From positions 1 to 34,080 of the forward strand of contig NZ_JARXAB010000032.1 in assembly GCF_029866045.1 (NCBI RefSeq): a stretch of DNA of 34,080 bases. The letters run 5' to 3'. The first letter of the stretch is position 1; every line of letters begins with the position of its first letter. Shown piece after piece: positions 1 through 7,154 of the stretch. A program made the position numbers and the translations under genes. The stretch comes from Ramlibacter sp. Lineage in GTDB: Bacteria; Pseudomonadota; Gammaproteobacteria; Burkholderiales; Burkholderiaceae_C. Below the pieces are notes generated by a model. It had not been told where the DNA came from. It worked only from the letters and a program-made list of their open reading frames with translations, and ran no database searches.

Positions 1-1673
1 CCTTCTGGGCAGCCCGCGACACCCTGCTCGCGCACCGTGACGACCACGCCGCCGCCTGCGCGAATTTCCGCTGGCCACAGCTGACCGAGTTCAACTGGGC
101 GCTGGACCACTTTGATGTGCTGGCGCGTGACAACGACCGCACCGCGCTGTGCATCGTCCAGGAGGACGGATCGCACGAGCGTCTGAGCTTTGTGCAGATG
201 GCCGCGCGCTCCAACCAGGTGGCCAACTGGTTCAGGCAACTGGGGGTGCGGCGCGGCGACCGGGTGCTGCTGATGCTGGGCAACCAGCGCGAGCTGTGGG
301 AGTCGATGCTGGCCCTGATGAAGCTGGGCGCGGTGATGATCCCCACCACCACGCTGCTGGACCAGGGCGACCTGCAGGACCGGTTGGACCGCGGCCATGT
401 ACGCCATGTGATTTGCGTGCCCGACGCGGTGGCCCGCCTCGAAAAAGCGCAGGGCACATTCACCCGGATCGTGGTGGGACAGGCCAGTGGCTGGCATTCC
501 TTCGAGGAGGCCAGCGACGCATCGGCCGCGTTCGTACCAGACGGGCCAACGCCGGCAACCGACCCGCTGCTTCTGTACTTCACCTCTGGCACCACCTCCA
601 AGCCCAAGCTCGTGTTGCACACGCAGGAAAGCTACCCGGTGGGCCACCTGTCGACCATGTACTGGATCGGCCTGCGGCCGGGGGATGTGCACCTGAACAT
701 CTCTTCCCCGGGCTGGGGCAAGCATGCCTGGAGCAGCTTCTTCGCGCCCTGGAATGCGGGCGCCACCATCTTCGTCTACAACTACGCCCGCTTCAAGGCG
801 CCGGCGCTGCTCGATGTGCTGGTGCAGCATGGTGTCACGAGCTTGTGCGCGCCGCCCACGGTGTGGCGCATGCTGATTCAGGAGGACCTGGCCGCTTGGT
901 CTGTCCAACTGCGCGAGCTATTGGGGGCGGGCGAGCCGCTCAACCCCGAGGTGATCGAGCAGGTCCGCAAGGCCTGGGGCGTGACCATTCGCGACGGCTT
1001 CGGCCAGACCGAAACAACTTGCCAAGTTGGCAACCCACCGGGTTTGCCGGTCAAGGCGGGCAGCATGGGCGTGCCGATGCCGGGCTACCCGATCGTGCTG
1101 CTGGGCGTCGAGGGCAAGCCCGCCGACGAGGGCGAGATCTGCATCGACCTGGCGCACAGGCCGGTGGGCCTGATGCAAAGCTACTTTGACGACGCCGACA
1201 AGACCGCTGAGGTGATGCGCGACGGCCACTACCACACCGGGGATGTGGCCTCACGCGACGCTCAGGGCTACATCACCTACGTCGGCCGGGCCGATGACGT
1301 GTTCAAGTCCTCGGACTATCGCCTCAGCCCCTTCGAGTTGGAGTCAGTGCTGATCGAGCACCCCGATGTGGCGGAGGCCGCGGTGATCCCCAGCCCCGAC
1401 CCCCAGCGCCTGTCGGTGCCCAAGGCCTTCGTCGTGCTGCGCGCCGGTGTAGCCCCCGACCGCGCTGCTGCCCTGTCCATCCTGCGCTTCGCGCGCGAGC
1501 AGTTGGCGGCCTACAAGCGGATTCGTCGCGTTGAATTCGCTGAATTGCCCAAGACCATCTCCGGAAAGATCCAGCGTGCGCAGCTGCGCAAGTTGGAAAA
1601 CGAGCGTCTGGCCGCACAGGGTCGGCACGGCGCCGACTTCTGGGAAGAGGATTTCCCCGAACTGGCGGGCTGA
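1..1673 (+). CDS. AMP-dependent acyl-CoA synthetase, 5'-truncated by window edge
   Basis: Adenylate-forming enzyme that activates a carboxylic acid to an acyl-AMP and then an acyl-CoA. The frame is open from the first bases of the window, and the residues before the GTG at 117 (FNWALDHFDVLA) are typical of the family N-terminus, so the gene begins upstream. Visible motifs are the phosphate-binding loop FTSGTTSKPK, the A5-like GFGQTETT, the YHTGD motif with the downstream GRADDVFK hinge, and the C-terminal catalytic lysine in PKTISGKIQR. The C-terminal domain is complete. The substrate cannot be read from sequence; acetyl-, propionyl- or medium-chain acids are all possible. It is followed by 283 bases without a gene, so it is probably not cotranscribed with the binding protein downstream. 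Confidence 0.93.
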   Translation, partial: FWAARDTLLAHRDDHAAACANFRWPQLTEFNWALDHFDVLARDNDRTALCIVQEDGSHERLSFVQMAARSNQVANWFRQLGVRRGDRVLLMLGNQRELWESMLALMKLGAVMIPTTTLLDQGDLQDRLDRGHVRHVICVPDAVARLEKAQGTFTRIVVGQASGWHSFEEASDASAAFVPDGPTPATDPLLLYFTSGTTSKPKLVLHTQESYPVGHLSTMYWIGLRPGDVHLNISSPGWGKHAWSSFFAPWNAGATIFVYNYARFKAPALLDVLVQHGVTSLCAPPTVWRMLIQEDLAAWSVQLRELLGAGEPLNPEVIEQVRKAWGVTIRDGFGQTETTCQVGNPPGLPVKAGSMGVPMPGYPIVLLGVEGKPADEGEICIDLAHRPVGLMQSYFDDADKTAEVMRDGHYHTGDVASRDAQGYITYVGRADDVFKSSDYRLSPFELESVLIEHPDVAEAAVIPSPDPQRLSVPKAFVVLRAGVAPDRAAALSILRFAREQLAAYKRIRRVEFAELPKTISGKIQRAQLRKLENERLAAQGRHGADFWEEDFPELAG

Positions 1674-1701
1674 CCTCTCAGACCCCCGCGCCTGTGAGGT
1701 C
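1672..1701 (+). terminator. Possible stem-loop after acyl-CoA synthetase
   Basis: GACCTCTCAG at 1672-1681 pairs with CTGTGAGGTC at 1692-1701 with one mismatch, leaving a 10-base loop. It starts at the stop codon of the acyl-CoA synthetase. Only a weak T-rich stretch follows, so a Rho-independent terminator is possible but not certain. Confidence 0.35.
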
Positions 1702-1956
1702 TGCCTTTGAACGCCGCTTTTGAACCCTGCCGGTTCCCGCGCGCCCAGGCCCATCAGAAGCCCTACATGGATTTGCTCATGCACATCACCCTGGAAAAGT
1801 GATGTCCCGGCGCCCACAAGCGGCGTTTCACCGTACGCTTGCTCGCTCATCGAGTGAGCCAAAGGAGAGGTAGCTTCAGTAACTCTCTCTACTCACCGTT
1901 AGAACTGTGCCTTGAGTCGGCCTTCTTGACGGATCATTTGGCCACTTGGGATCGAT
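1702..1956. other. Intergenic region upstream of the binding-protein gene
   Basis: No convincing gene. It holds a short inverted repeat, GCTCGCTC at 1841-1848 against GAGTGAGC at 1852-1859 (7 of 8 pairs), and a GAGAG/CTCTC pair further on. These could form leader structure or an operator for the binding-protein/c-di-GMP operon. I recognise no riboswitch class. Confidence 0.4.
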
Positions 1957-3180
1957 ATGCACATCAACCTTCACCCGTCTTTAGCGTTCAGAAGGGTTGC
2001 ACGCTTCGCCCGCCAGCGCATGGTGAGGCTGGCCTGGGCCCTCGGCGCAGCCCTCCCTGGCGCCGCTTTCTCCTCTGAGCCTGTGCTCATCGGCCTCGAC
2101 GAGGCCTACTCCATTGCCACCAACACCGCGCCCAAAGCCATCGAGCGCGGCATCCGGGTGGCCATTGCCGAGATCAACGCCCGCGGCGGCGTACTCGGTG
2201 GTCGGCCATTGCAACTCGTGACCACCGACAACCAGGGCTTGGCCGCTCGCGGCAAGGACAACTTCATCGACCTGGCCGGCCGGCCCGGCATGACAGCGGT
2301 GTTCGGCGGCAAGTTCAGTCCGGTGACGGTGGAGTCGGTGCCCGAGGCCAACCGGCTCAAAGTACCCTTGGTGAGCGTGTGGGGCTCGGCCGACCAGATC
2401 ACCGACGGCGACCCGGTCTTTCCCTTCGTGTTCCGCCTCTCGCTCAAGGACAGCTGGGGCGTCGAGGCTCTGGTGCAGCGGGCGCGGGATTCGCATCAGG
2501 CCTCGCGCCTTTGCATTTTGTTGCCCAACACCGCCTGGGGCCGCTCGGCCGATAAGGTGCTGGCCAGCCGGTCCCAAGCCATGCGGGTGACGCTGGCCTC
2601 GGTTCGCTGGTACAACTGGGGCGATTCGAATTTCGCTGAGCATGTCGCCGGTTGCCAGCAGGCCAGCGCCCAGGCGCTTGTCATGGTCGCCAACGAACGC
2701 GAGGGCGCGCTGGTGCTCGGCGAAATCGCCAAGCTGCCTGCCGCCCAGCGCCTGCCGGTGGTCGCCCACTGGGGCATCACCGGCGGCACCTTGCACACCC
2801 TGGTCGGCGACGCGCTTTCCAAGGTGGACATGCAAATCATCCAGACCTTCACTTTTATCGACAACCGCCGCCCGGCGGCGCAGCGCCTGGCCGCGGCGCT
2901 CATGAAAGAGGGGGGTCTGGCGTCGGTCAGAGAAATTGCCAGCCCGGTCGGGTCGGCCCATGCCTACGACATGACCCATTTGCTGGCACTGGCCATCAAC
3001 AAGGCGGGCAGCACCCAGGGCGACGCCCTGCGCCAGGCCCTCGAGCGCCTGCCCGCCTTCGACGGCGCGGTACGGCGCTACGAGCCGGCCTTCACTCCCA
3101 CCCGCCACGACGCGCTGACGTCGCGTGAGGTTCTGTTCGTGCGGATGGAGCAGGGCGGCGCCTTGGTGCCGGTCAAGTGA
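1957..3180 (+). CDS. Secreted ABC-type substrate-binding protein, Peripla_BP_6 (LivK-like)
   Basis: Periplasmic type I binding protein of the branched-chain amino acid/amide class, 407 aa. The first 43 residues form a long export signal with a basic n-region (RRVARFARQR) and a hydrophobic LAWALGAALPGAAF segment; a second in-frame ATG at 2020 would give a more usual signal length. The mature part shows family wording: GIRVAIAEINARGGVLGGRPLQL, then VFGGKFSPVTVESVPEANRLKVPLVS. No permease or ATPase genes lie beside it. Its stop codon overlaps the GTG of a membrane GGDEF-EAL protein by four bases, so the two are probably translationally coupled. The binding protein may therefore report its ligand to the c-di-GMP enzyme instead of feeding a transporter. 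The ligand is unknown; the context role is inference. Confidence 0.9.
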   Translation: MHINLHPSLAFRRVARFARQRMVRLAWALGAALPGAAFSSEPVLIGLDEAYSIATNTAPKAIERGIRVAIAEINARGGVLGGRPLQLVTTDNQGLAARGKDNFIDLAGRPGMTAVFGGKFSPVTVESVPEANRLKVPLVSVWGSADQITDGDPVFPFVFRLSLKDSWGVEALVQRARDSHQASRLCILLPNTAWGRSADKVLASRSQAMRVTLASVRWYNWGDSNFAEHVAGCQQASAQALVMVANEREGALVLGEIAKLPAAQRLPVVAHWGITGGTLHTLVGDALSKVDMQIIQTFTFIDNRRPAAQRLAAALMKEGGLASVREIASPVGSAHAYDMTHLLALAINKAGSTQGDALRQALERLPAFDGAVRRYEPAFTPTRHDALTSREVLFVRMEQGGALVPVK

Positions 3181-5903
3181 CCCCAGCGGCGCCCCCCGCG
3201 CCTCCCCCGCCCGCGCTGCCGCCGGTGCGTGGCGGCGCGCGCCCGCCCTCGCTACGCCGGCGCATCACCCAGCAGCTGGTGGGCATCATGCGCACCTATG
3301 TCATCCTGACCACCCTGCTGGTCATGGTGATCATGCTGACGGCAGGCTGGTTCTACTGGCGCACCAACATCAACCACCAGCGGGATCTGGTGCTCACCAA
3401 GATCAGCACCGAGCTGGCCAACACCAGCGCCGAGATGCAGGCCTTGGCCACCGCGCCGGTGGTCTGGACCGGCCTGACCGATAGCTTCGGCCGCGAGACC
3501 TATCTGGAGCCTCTGCTGGCCCGGTTCAACCGAGGCGAGGAGCGCCGCCTCATCCTGCTCGACTACCGGGGCCGGCTGTTCATGGCGCCTGGGGGAGTCG
3601 ATGCGCAGACGCTGGTGGACCTGCCCGAGGTCAAGTCTGCGGTACTCGAGGGCCGGGACGGTGCGGCGGTCCATAAGGACCCGGACGGGTCGACCCACCT
3701 GATGCTGGTTCGCCGGGTGGTTTCCCCCGTGGCCCAGGCGCCGGTGGGCTTCCTGGTGGTGTCCAAGGATGTCCGAGTCATGCTGCGCGACTTGCGGCTC
3801 GACCCGGACCTGCTCCTGTCGTTTTCACTCGGCAGTGGCGCTTACTTGCCCGAAGTGCGCCCGGCTGGACGCATGACCGCCGGCGGCGAGGGGCTGGTGG
3901 ATGCCGCCGGGCTGAAGCTGCGACTGCGCGTCTGGATCGGCCAGGATATTTACCAGGCGCTGGGTCTTGTTCTCGGAACCATCGCCGCCATCGTCGCCTT
4001 GGGCTGGTGGTCGATCCGCAGTGTGGTCGCCTGGTCGCGGCGCTTCGCCGGCAGCACCACCCGCCGTTACGAGCAACTGCTGTTCGACTGCCAGCGCCTG
4101 CTGGCGGGCGAACCAGTGACCTCGATCGGGGTCCCAGAAGAAGGACTGCGGGACGAGTTGTCCGAGGTCACCGACGCCCTGACCGCGATGCTCGCCCAGC
4201 AAAAGGAGCTCAATGACGAGCTTCGCAAGACCTCGGTCGTGTTCTCGACCTCGGCAGAGGGCATCGTGGTGACCGACAACCAGGGCCGTATCGTCGATGT
4301 GAACCCCGCGCTCACCGCGATGACCGGCTACCTGCGCGGCGAGTTGATCGGGCGCCAGGCGGGCACGCTTTATCGCAGCGTGGGCCGCGACGACACCAGC
4401 CGGATCATGGCCCGCGCCCTTGAAGAGCAGGGCCGCTGGAGCGGTGAGACCAGCTTCCTGGCCCGCAATGGCCGGGTCATCCCGACCACGGTGTCTATTT
4501 CGCGCATTCGCGACGCCAGCGGCCAGAGCCAGGGCAATGTCACCGTCATCACCGACGTGAGCCGGCTCAAGGAGGCCGAGAACCAGCTGCGCGACCTGGC
4601 CTATCGGGACAGCCTCACCGGCCTGCCGAACTTCCGCCGCATGTCCGACGAGGTGCGCAGCTTGCTTGCCCGCGCAGAGGGCGGCAATCAGCGCTTCGCG
4701 GTCCTGTTCTTCGACATGGACCAGCTCAAGTTCGTCAACGACAACTACGGCCACGAAGTGGGCGACCTGGTGATCAAGAGCTTGGCCGCCCATCTGCGCA
4801 GCACCTTGCCACGCGGGCATCTGCTGTGCCGCCGCTCGGGTGACGAATTCATCGCGGTGGTTGATCTGCCAGGGCCGGAAAGCGCTGCTTACCTGGAGCG
4901 CACCCTGGAGCGGCTCAACCCGCTCAATGTTCCCCTGCCAACCGGCAAGGTCGCGGTGAGCGCCACGGTCGGCCTGAGCCGCTACCCGGAGGACGGCCAG
5001 GACTGGCAGAGCCTCATGATCTGCGCCGACGTGGCGATGAACGAGGCCAAGCAGCGCCAGCGCGGCACCGTCGCCTGGTTCGACGCCGCCCTCGGCCAGC
5101 GGGTCTACCGGCGCCGCCTGATCCAGGCGCGGCTTGCCCAGGCCATTCAGGAGCGCGCGATCGAGGTCCATTACCAGCCCGAGGTCGACCTGCGCAGCGG
5201 CGCGGTGATCGGCTTCGAGGCCCTGGCGCGCTGGAATGACCCGGAGCTGGGCGCTGTCTCGCCCGCGGAGTTTGTGCCCGTTGCCGAGGAGGCCTACCTG
5301 CTCGAGGCCCTCAGCCTGCTGGTGCTCGAGACAGTGCTGGGCGACAAGCCGCGTCTGCTGGCCCGGTTCCCGGCGGCCCGCGTCGCGCTCAATATCGCGC
5401 CGCAGGCGTTCTTGGACTCGCGCCTGCTCGACTACCTGCAGGGCCGCAGGCTTGCGCAACCGACGGTGATGGAGGGCCTGGAGATTGAGCTCACCGAGAG
5501 CCAGATCGCCTCCGGCGAGGCCTACTTGCTGGGGCAGTTGCAGGCCCTGACCGAGATGGGCCTTCATTTGGTGATCGATGATTTCGGCACCGGCTACTCC
5601 TCGCTGGGGCGGTTGACCCAGTTTCCGATCAGCCGCCTCAAGATCGACCGCTCTTTCGTGGCCGGGCTGAAGGAGGACCGTCAGGCCAAGATTGCCCGCT
5701 TGGTGATCAACCTCGCGCGTACGCTGGAATTCGAGGTGACCGCCGAGGGTGTGGAAACCGAGTCGCAGCGCGAGGCTCTGCTCGCCATGGGTTGCAGCCG
5801 GGCCCAGGGCTGGCTCTATGCCCGGGCCATGCCCTTGGCCCAGATCGAGGGCTTGCCCGATCGGCTTGTAGCCGTGGCCAGCCCGGCGCTCCCGGCTGGC
5901 TGA
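3177..5903 (+). CDS. Membrane-anchored PAS-GGDEF-EAL c-di-GMP protein
   Basis: Inner-membrane protein of 908 aa that should make and/or degrade c-di-GMP. TM1 is at about residues 41-60, followed by a periplasmic region of about 200 residues that looks Cache-like, and TM2 at about 262-283. Then come a linker, a PAS domain (about 350-465), GGDEF (about 471-632) and EAL (about 660-900). The GGDEF signature is SGDEF (554-558), a deviation from GG(D/E)EF, and no RxxD inhibitory site is seen before it. The EAL domain keeps EAL (681-683), ELTES, DDFGTG (801-806), KIDRSF and AEGVET, so phosphodiesterase activity is expected. The start is a GTG within the GTGA overlap with the preceding binding-protein gene. 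A Pro-rich cytoplasmic N-terminus of about 25 residues precedes TM1. Confidence 0.94.
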   Translation: MTPAAPPAPPPPALPPVRGGARPPSLRRRITQQLVGIMRTYVILTTLLVMVIMLTAGWFYWRTNINHQRDLVLTKISTELANTSAEMQALATAPVVWTGLTDSFGRETYLEPLLARFNRGEERRLILLDYRGRLFMAPGGVDAQTLVDLPEVKSAVLEGRDGAAVHKDPDGSTHLMLVRRVVSPVAQAPVGFLVVSKDVRVMLRDLRLDPDLLLSFSLGSGAYLPEVRPAGRMTAGGEGLVDAAGLKLRLRVWIGQDIYQALGLVLGTIAAIVALGWWSIRSVVAWSRRFAGSTTRRYEQLLFDCQRLLAGEPVTSIGVPEEGLRDELSEVTDALTAMLAQQKELNDELRKTSVVFSTSAEGIVVTDNQGRIVDVNPALTAMTGYLRGELIGRQAGTLYRSVGRDDTSRIMARALEEQGRWSGETSFLARNGRVIPTTVSISRIRDASGQSQGNVTVITDVSRLKEAENQLRDLAYRDSLTGLPNFRRMSDEVRSLLARAEGGNQRFAVLFFDMDQLKFVNDNYGHEVGDLVIKSLAAHLRSTLPRGHLLCRRSGDEFIAVVDLPGPESAAYLERTLERLNPLNVPLPTGKVAVSATVGLSRYPEDGQDWQSLMICADVAMNEAKQRQRGTVAWFDAALGQRVYRRRLIQARLAQAIQERAIEVHYQPEVDLRSGAVIGFEALARWNDPELGAVSPAEFVPVAEEAYLLEALSLLVLETVLGDKPRLLARFPAARVALNIAPQAFLDSRLLDYLQGRRLAQPTVMEGLEIELTESQIASGEAYLLGQLQALTEMGLHLVIDDFGTGYSSLGRLTQFPISRLKIDRSFVAGLKEDRQAKIARLVINLARTLEFEVTAEGVETESQREALLAMGCSRAQGWLYARAMPLAQIEGLPDRLVAVASPALPAG

Positions 5904-5922
5904 CCCGGGGCATGCCCTTGGG

Positions 5923-5955
5923 GCATTGAGGCCTCAATGCCTCAATGCCTCAATG
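5923..5955. repeat. Palindrome plus 8-bp tandem repeat between convergent genes
   Basis: A perfect 18-base palindrome (GCATTGAGGCCTCAATGC, 5923-5940) overlaps three tandem copies of CCTCAATG (5932-5939, 5940-5947, 5948-5955). It lies between the converging ends of the GGDEF-EAL gene and the hydrolase gene. It may act as a bidirectional transcription stop although no T-run follows, or it may be a slippage product. Confidence 0.6.
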
Positions 5956-5964
5956 TCGCACGCC

Positions 5965-6777
5965 TCAGGCGATCGAGACCCCGTCTACCAAGTGCTGCTG
6001 CAGAAAACCCAAGGCCTGCGCCTGCACCCGCAGTGCCAGCGCGGCGTCGTAGCCCGTGTGCTGGGGCTGCATGAAGCCATAGCGCCCCGTATGCACCCGG
6101 ATCTCGACCGCTCGCGCACGGGCAAGCTCTGACCGATGGGCCGCCTGAAAGGCCTCGATGCCGGCTGGCGCCATCCAGCGGGAGTCTGTGGGGAAATGTG
6201 CCAGCACCGGGCACAGGGGCTGGCGCTCTCGCTGCGCTGGGCTTTCCATGCCGCCGCCGTAGTGGCAGACCGCGGCGCTCAGGTAGCCCAATGAGCAGGC
6301 GGCCTCCCAGGCCAGCAGCCCTCCCCAGCAGTAGCCGACCACCCCAATCTGGGCGTAGGGCGCGAGCTTGCGGCCGTGGGCGATCGAGGCCTCGATGTCG
6401 AGCATGATCGCGGTGGAGGGCAGGGGCTCCATCGGACGAATCAGGCGCTGGCCCCATCGACCCTGCTCGAAGCGATAGCCGTAGTGGGTGCCGGAGCGCC
6501 CCCGGCTGAAGGTGGATGGCGCAATGGCCAGGTAACCCTGGGCGGCGAAGGCCTCGGCCATCTGCCGCACATGAGGATTGACGCCGGGTCGGGTGTCGGC
6601 CAAGGCCGGTGGCCGGTTCGCGGCGCCCTCCCAGCCGGGCATGCGCTGGTCCATGTGCTGCAGCACCACCAGCAGGGCGCGGGGCGCTGATGTGGGCCGA
6701 ACCACATAGGAGCGGACGATGCCGCCGTCGCTGGCGGTGAGGTCAATGTAGTGGCCCAGGGGCGTGGCGTCTGGCAT
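5965..6777 (-). CDS. Dienelactone hydrolase family protein, catalytic His apparently replaced
   Basis: Alpha/beta-hydrolase of the dienelactone hydrolase family, 270 aa, predicted cytosolic. The nucleophile motif GYCWGG carries Cys150, and Asp198 lies in HFPTDSR where the family has its acid residue. The usual third residue, His in a G-x-H-G/A-F context before the SYDAA helix, reads GRYGFMQP here, with Tyr233 at the His position. The aligned downstream wording (TGYDAA) makes the register fairly secure. The enzyme may be inactive, use another base such as His240, or have a changed activity. It is monocistronic and divergent from the tRNA gene; a GATAAT at 6851-6856 on the minus strand is a possible -10 box. 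Substrate unknown. Confidence 0.88.
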   Translation of the reverse strand: MPDATPLGHYIDLTASDGGIVRSYVVRPTSAPRALLVVLQHMDQRMPGWEGAANRPPALADTRPGVNPHVRQMAEAFAAQGYLAIAPSTFSRGRSGTHYGYRFEQGRWGQRLIRPMEPLPSTAIMLDIEASIAHGRKLAPYAQIGVVGYCWGGLLAWEAACSLGYLSAAVCHYGGGMESPAQRERQPLCPVLAHFPTDSRWMAPAGIEAFQAAHRSELARARAVEIRVHTGRYGFMQPQHTGYDAALALRVQAQALGFLQQHLVDGVSIA

Positions 6778-7002
6778 GCCGGTCTTGTTCTGCTGTTTCC
6801 TCGCGGGCGGCCATCAGAGAGAGGCGCAGGCCGATCCGCTTTTCAATTTCATTATCACGCTGAGCAGGATCACGGGATGATCGCCCACGCGGCGCCGTCG
6901 GGATTGCCGCGACGCGGTCGGCGGCCCTTCCCGGACTTTCCCGGACCCAGAGAGCCGCCCCCAGGCCGAGGCATTTCTGGGTTCGGCGCGTTTTTTTACT
7001 GT

Positions 7003-7008
7003 TATACT
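7003..7008 (+). promoter_or_regulatory. -10 box of the tRNA-Arg gene
   Basis: TATACT lies 10 bases upstream of the mature tRNA 5' end, within an AT-rich patch (TTTTTTTACTGTTATACT) that stands out in this GC-rich region. No good -35 hexamer is visible at the expected distance. Confidence 0.6.
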
Positions 7009-7018
7009 CGCCGGCTCA

Positions 7019-7095
7019 GCGGCTGTAGCTCAGTTGGATAGAGTACTTGGCTACGAACCAAGGGGTCGTGGGTTCGAATCCTGCCAGCCGCACCA
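7019..7095 (+). tRNA. tRNA-Arg, anticodon ACG
   Basis: Complete 77-base cloverleaf. The acceptor arm is GCGGCTG (7019-7025) with CAGCCGC (7085-7091), followed by the discriminator A and an encoded CCA end. The D-arm is GCTC-AGTTGGATA-GAGT. The anticodon stem CTTGG/CCAAG encloses loop CTACGAA with anticodon ACG at 7053-7055, and the T-loop reads GGTTCGAATCC. The body closely resembles the enterobacterial tRNA-Arg(ACG). This tRNA reads CGU, CGC and CGA after A34-to-I editing. A single tRNA gene with its own terminator. Confidence 0.97.
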
Positions 7096-7108
7096 ACTTT
7101 TCGAAGTG

Positions 7109-7146
7109 AAAAGGACTTAGAGGTCAGCCTCTAGGTCCTTTTTTTT
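7109..7146 (+). terminator. Rho-independent terminator after tRNA-Arg
   Basis: AAAAGGACTTAGAGG (7109-7123) pairs with CCTCTAGGTCCTTTT (7128-7142) through a TCAG loop with one G-T wobble, followed by T's to 7146. It ends eight bases before the last codon of the photolyase gene on the other strand. Read in that direction the stem is followed by TTTT, so it may serve both transcripts. Confidence 0.88.
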
Positions 7147-7154
7147 GGGCCAGT

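Noticed and set aside
1841..1859. Riboswitch or regulatory RNA leader before the binding-protein gene
   Set aside because: Only short imperfect inverted repeats are seen; nothing matches a known riboswitch core.
1839..2078. Small open frame overlapping the binding-protein start
   Set aside because: It has no ribosome site, overlaps the binding-protein gene in another frame and has no recognisable sequence.
3825..5567. Very long open frame (580 codons) on the minus strand inside the first GGDEF-EAL gene
   Set aside because: High-GC antisense shadow: it runs opposite to a clearly conserved protein and shows no recognisable domain.
7019..7095. tRNA-Arg as an attachment site of an integrated element
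   Set aside because: No integrase and no repeated 3' tRNA segment are visible in the flanks.
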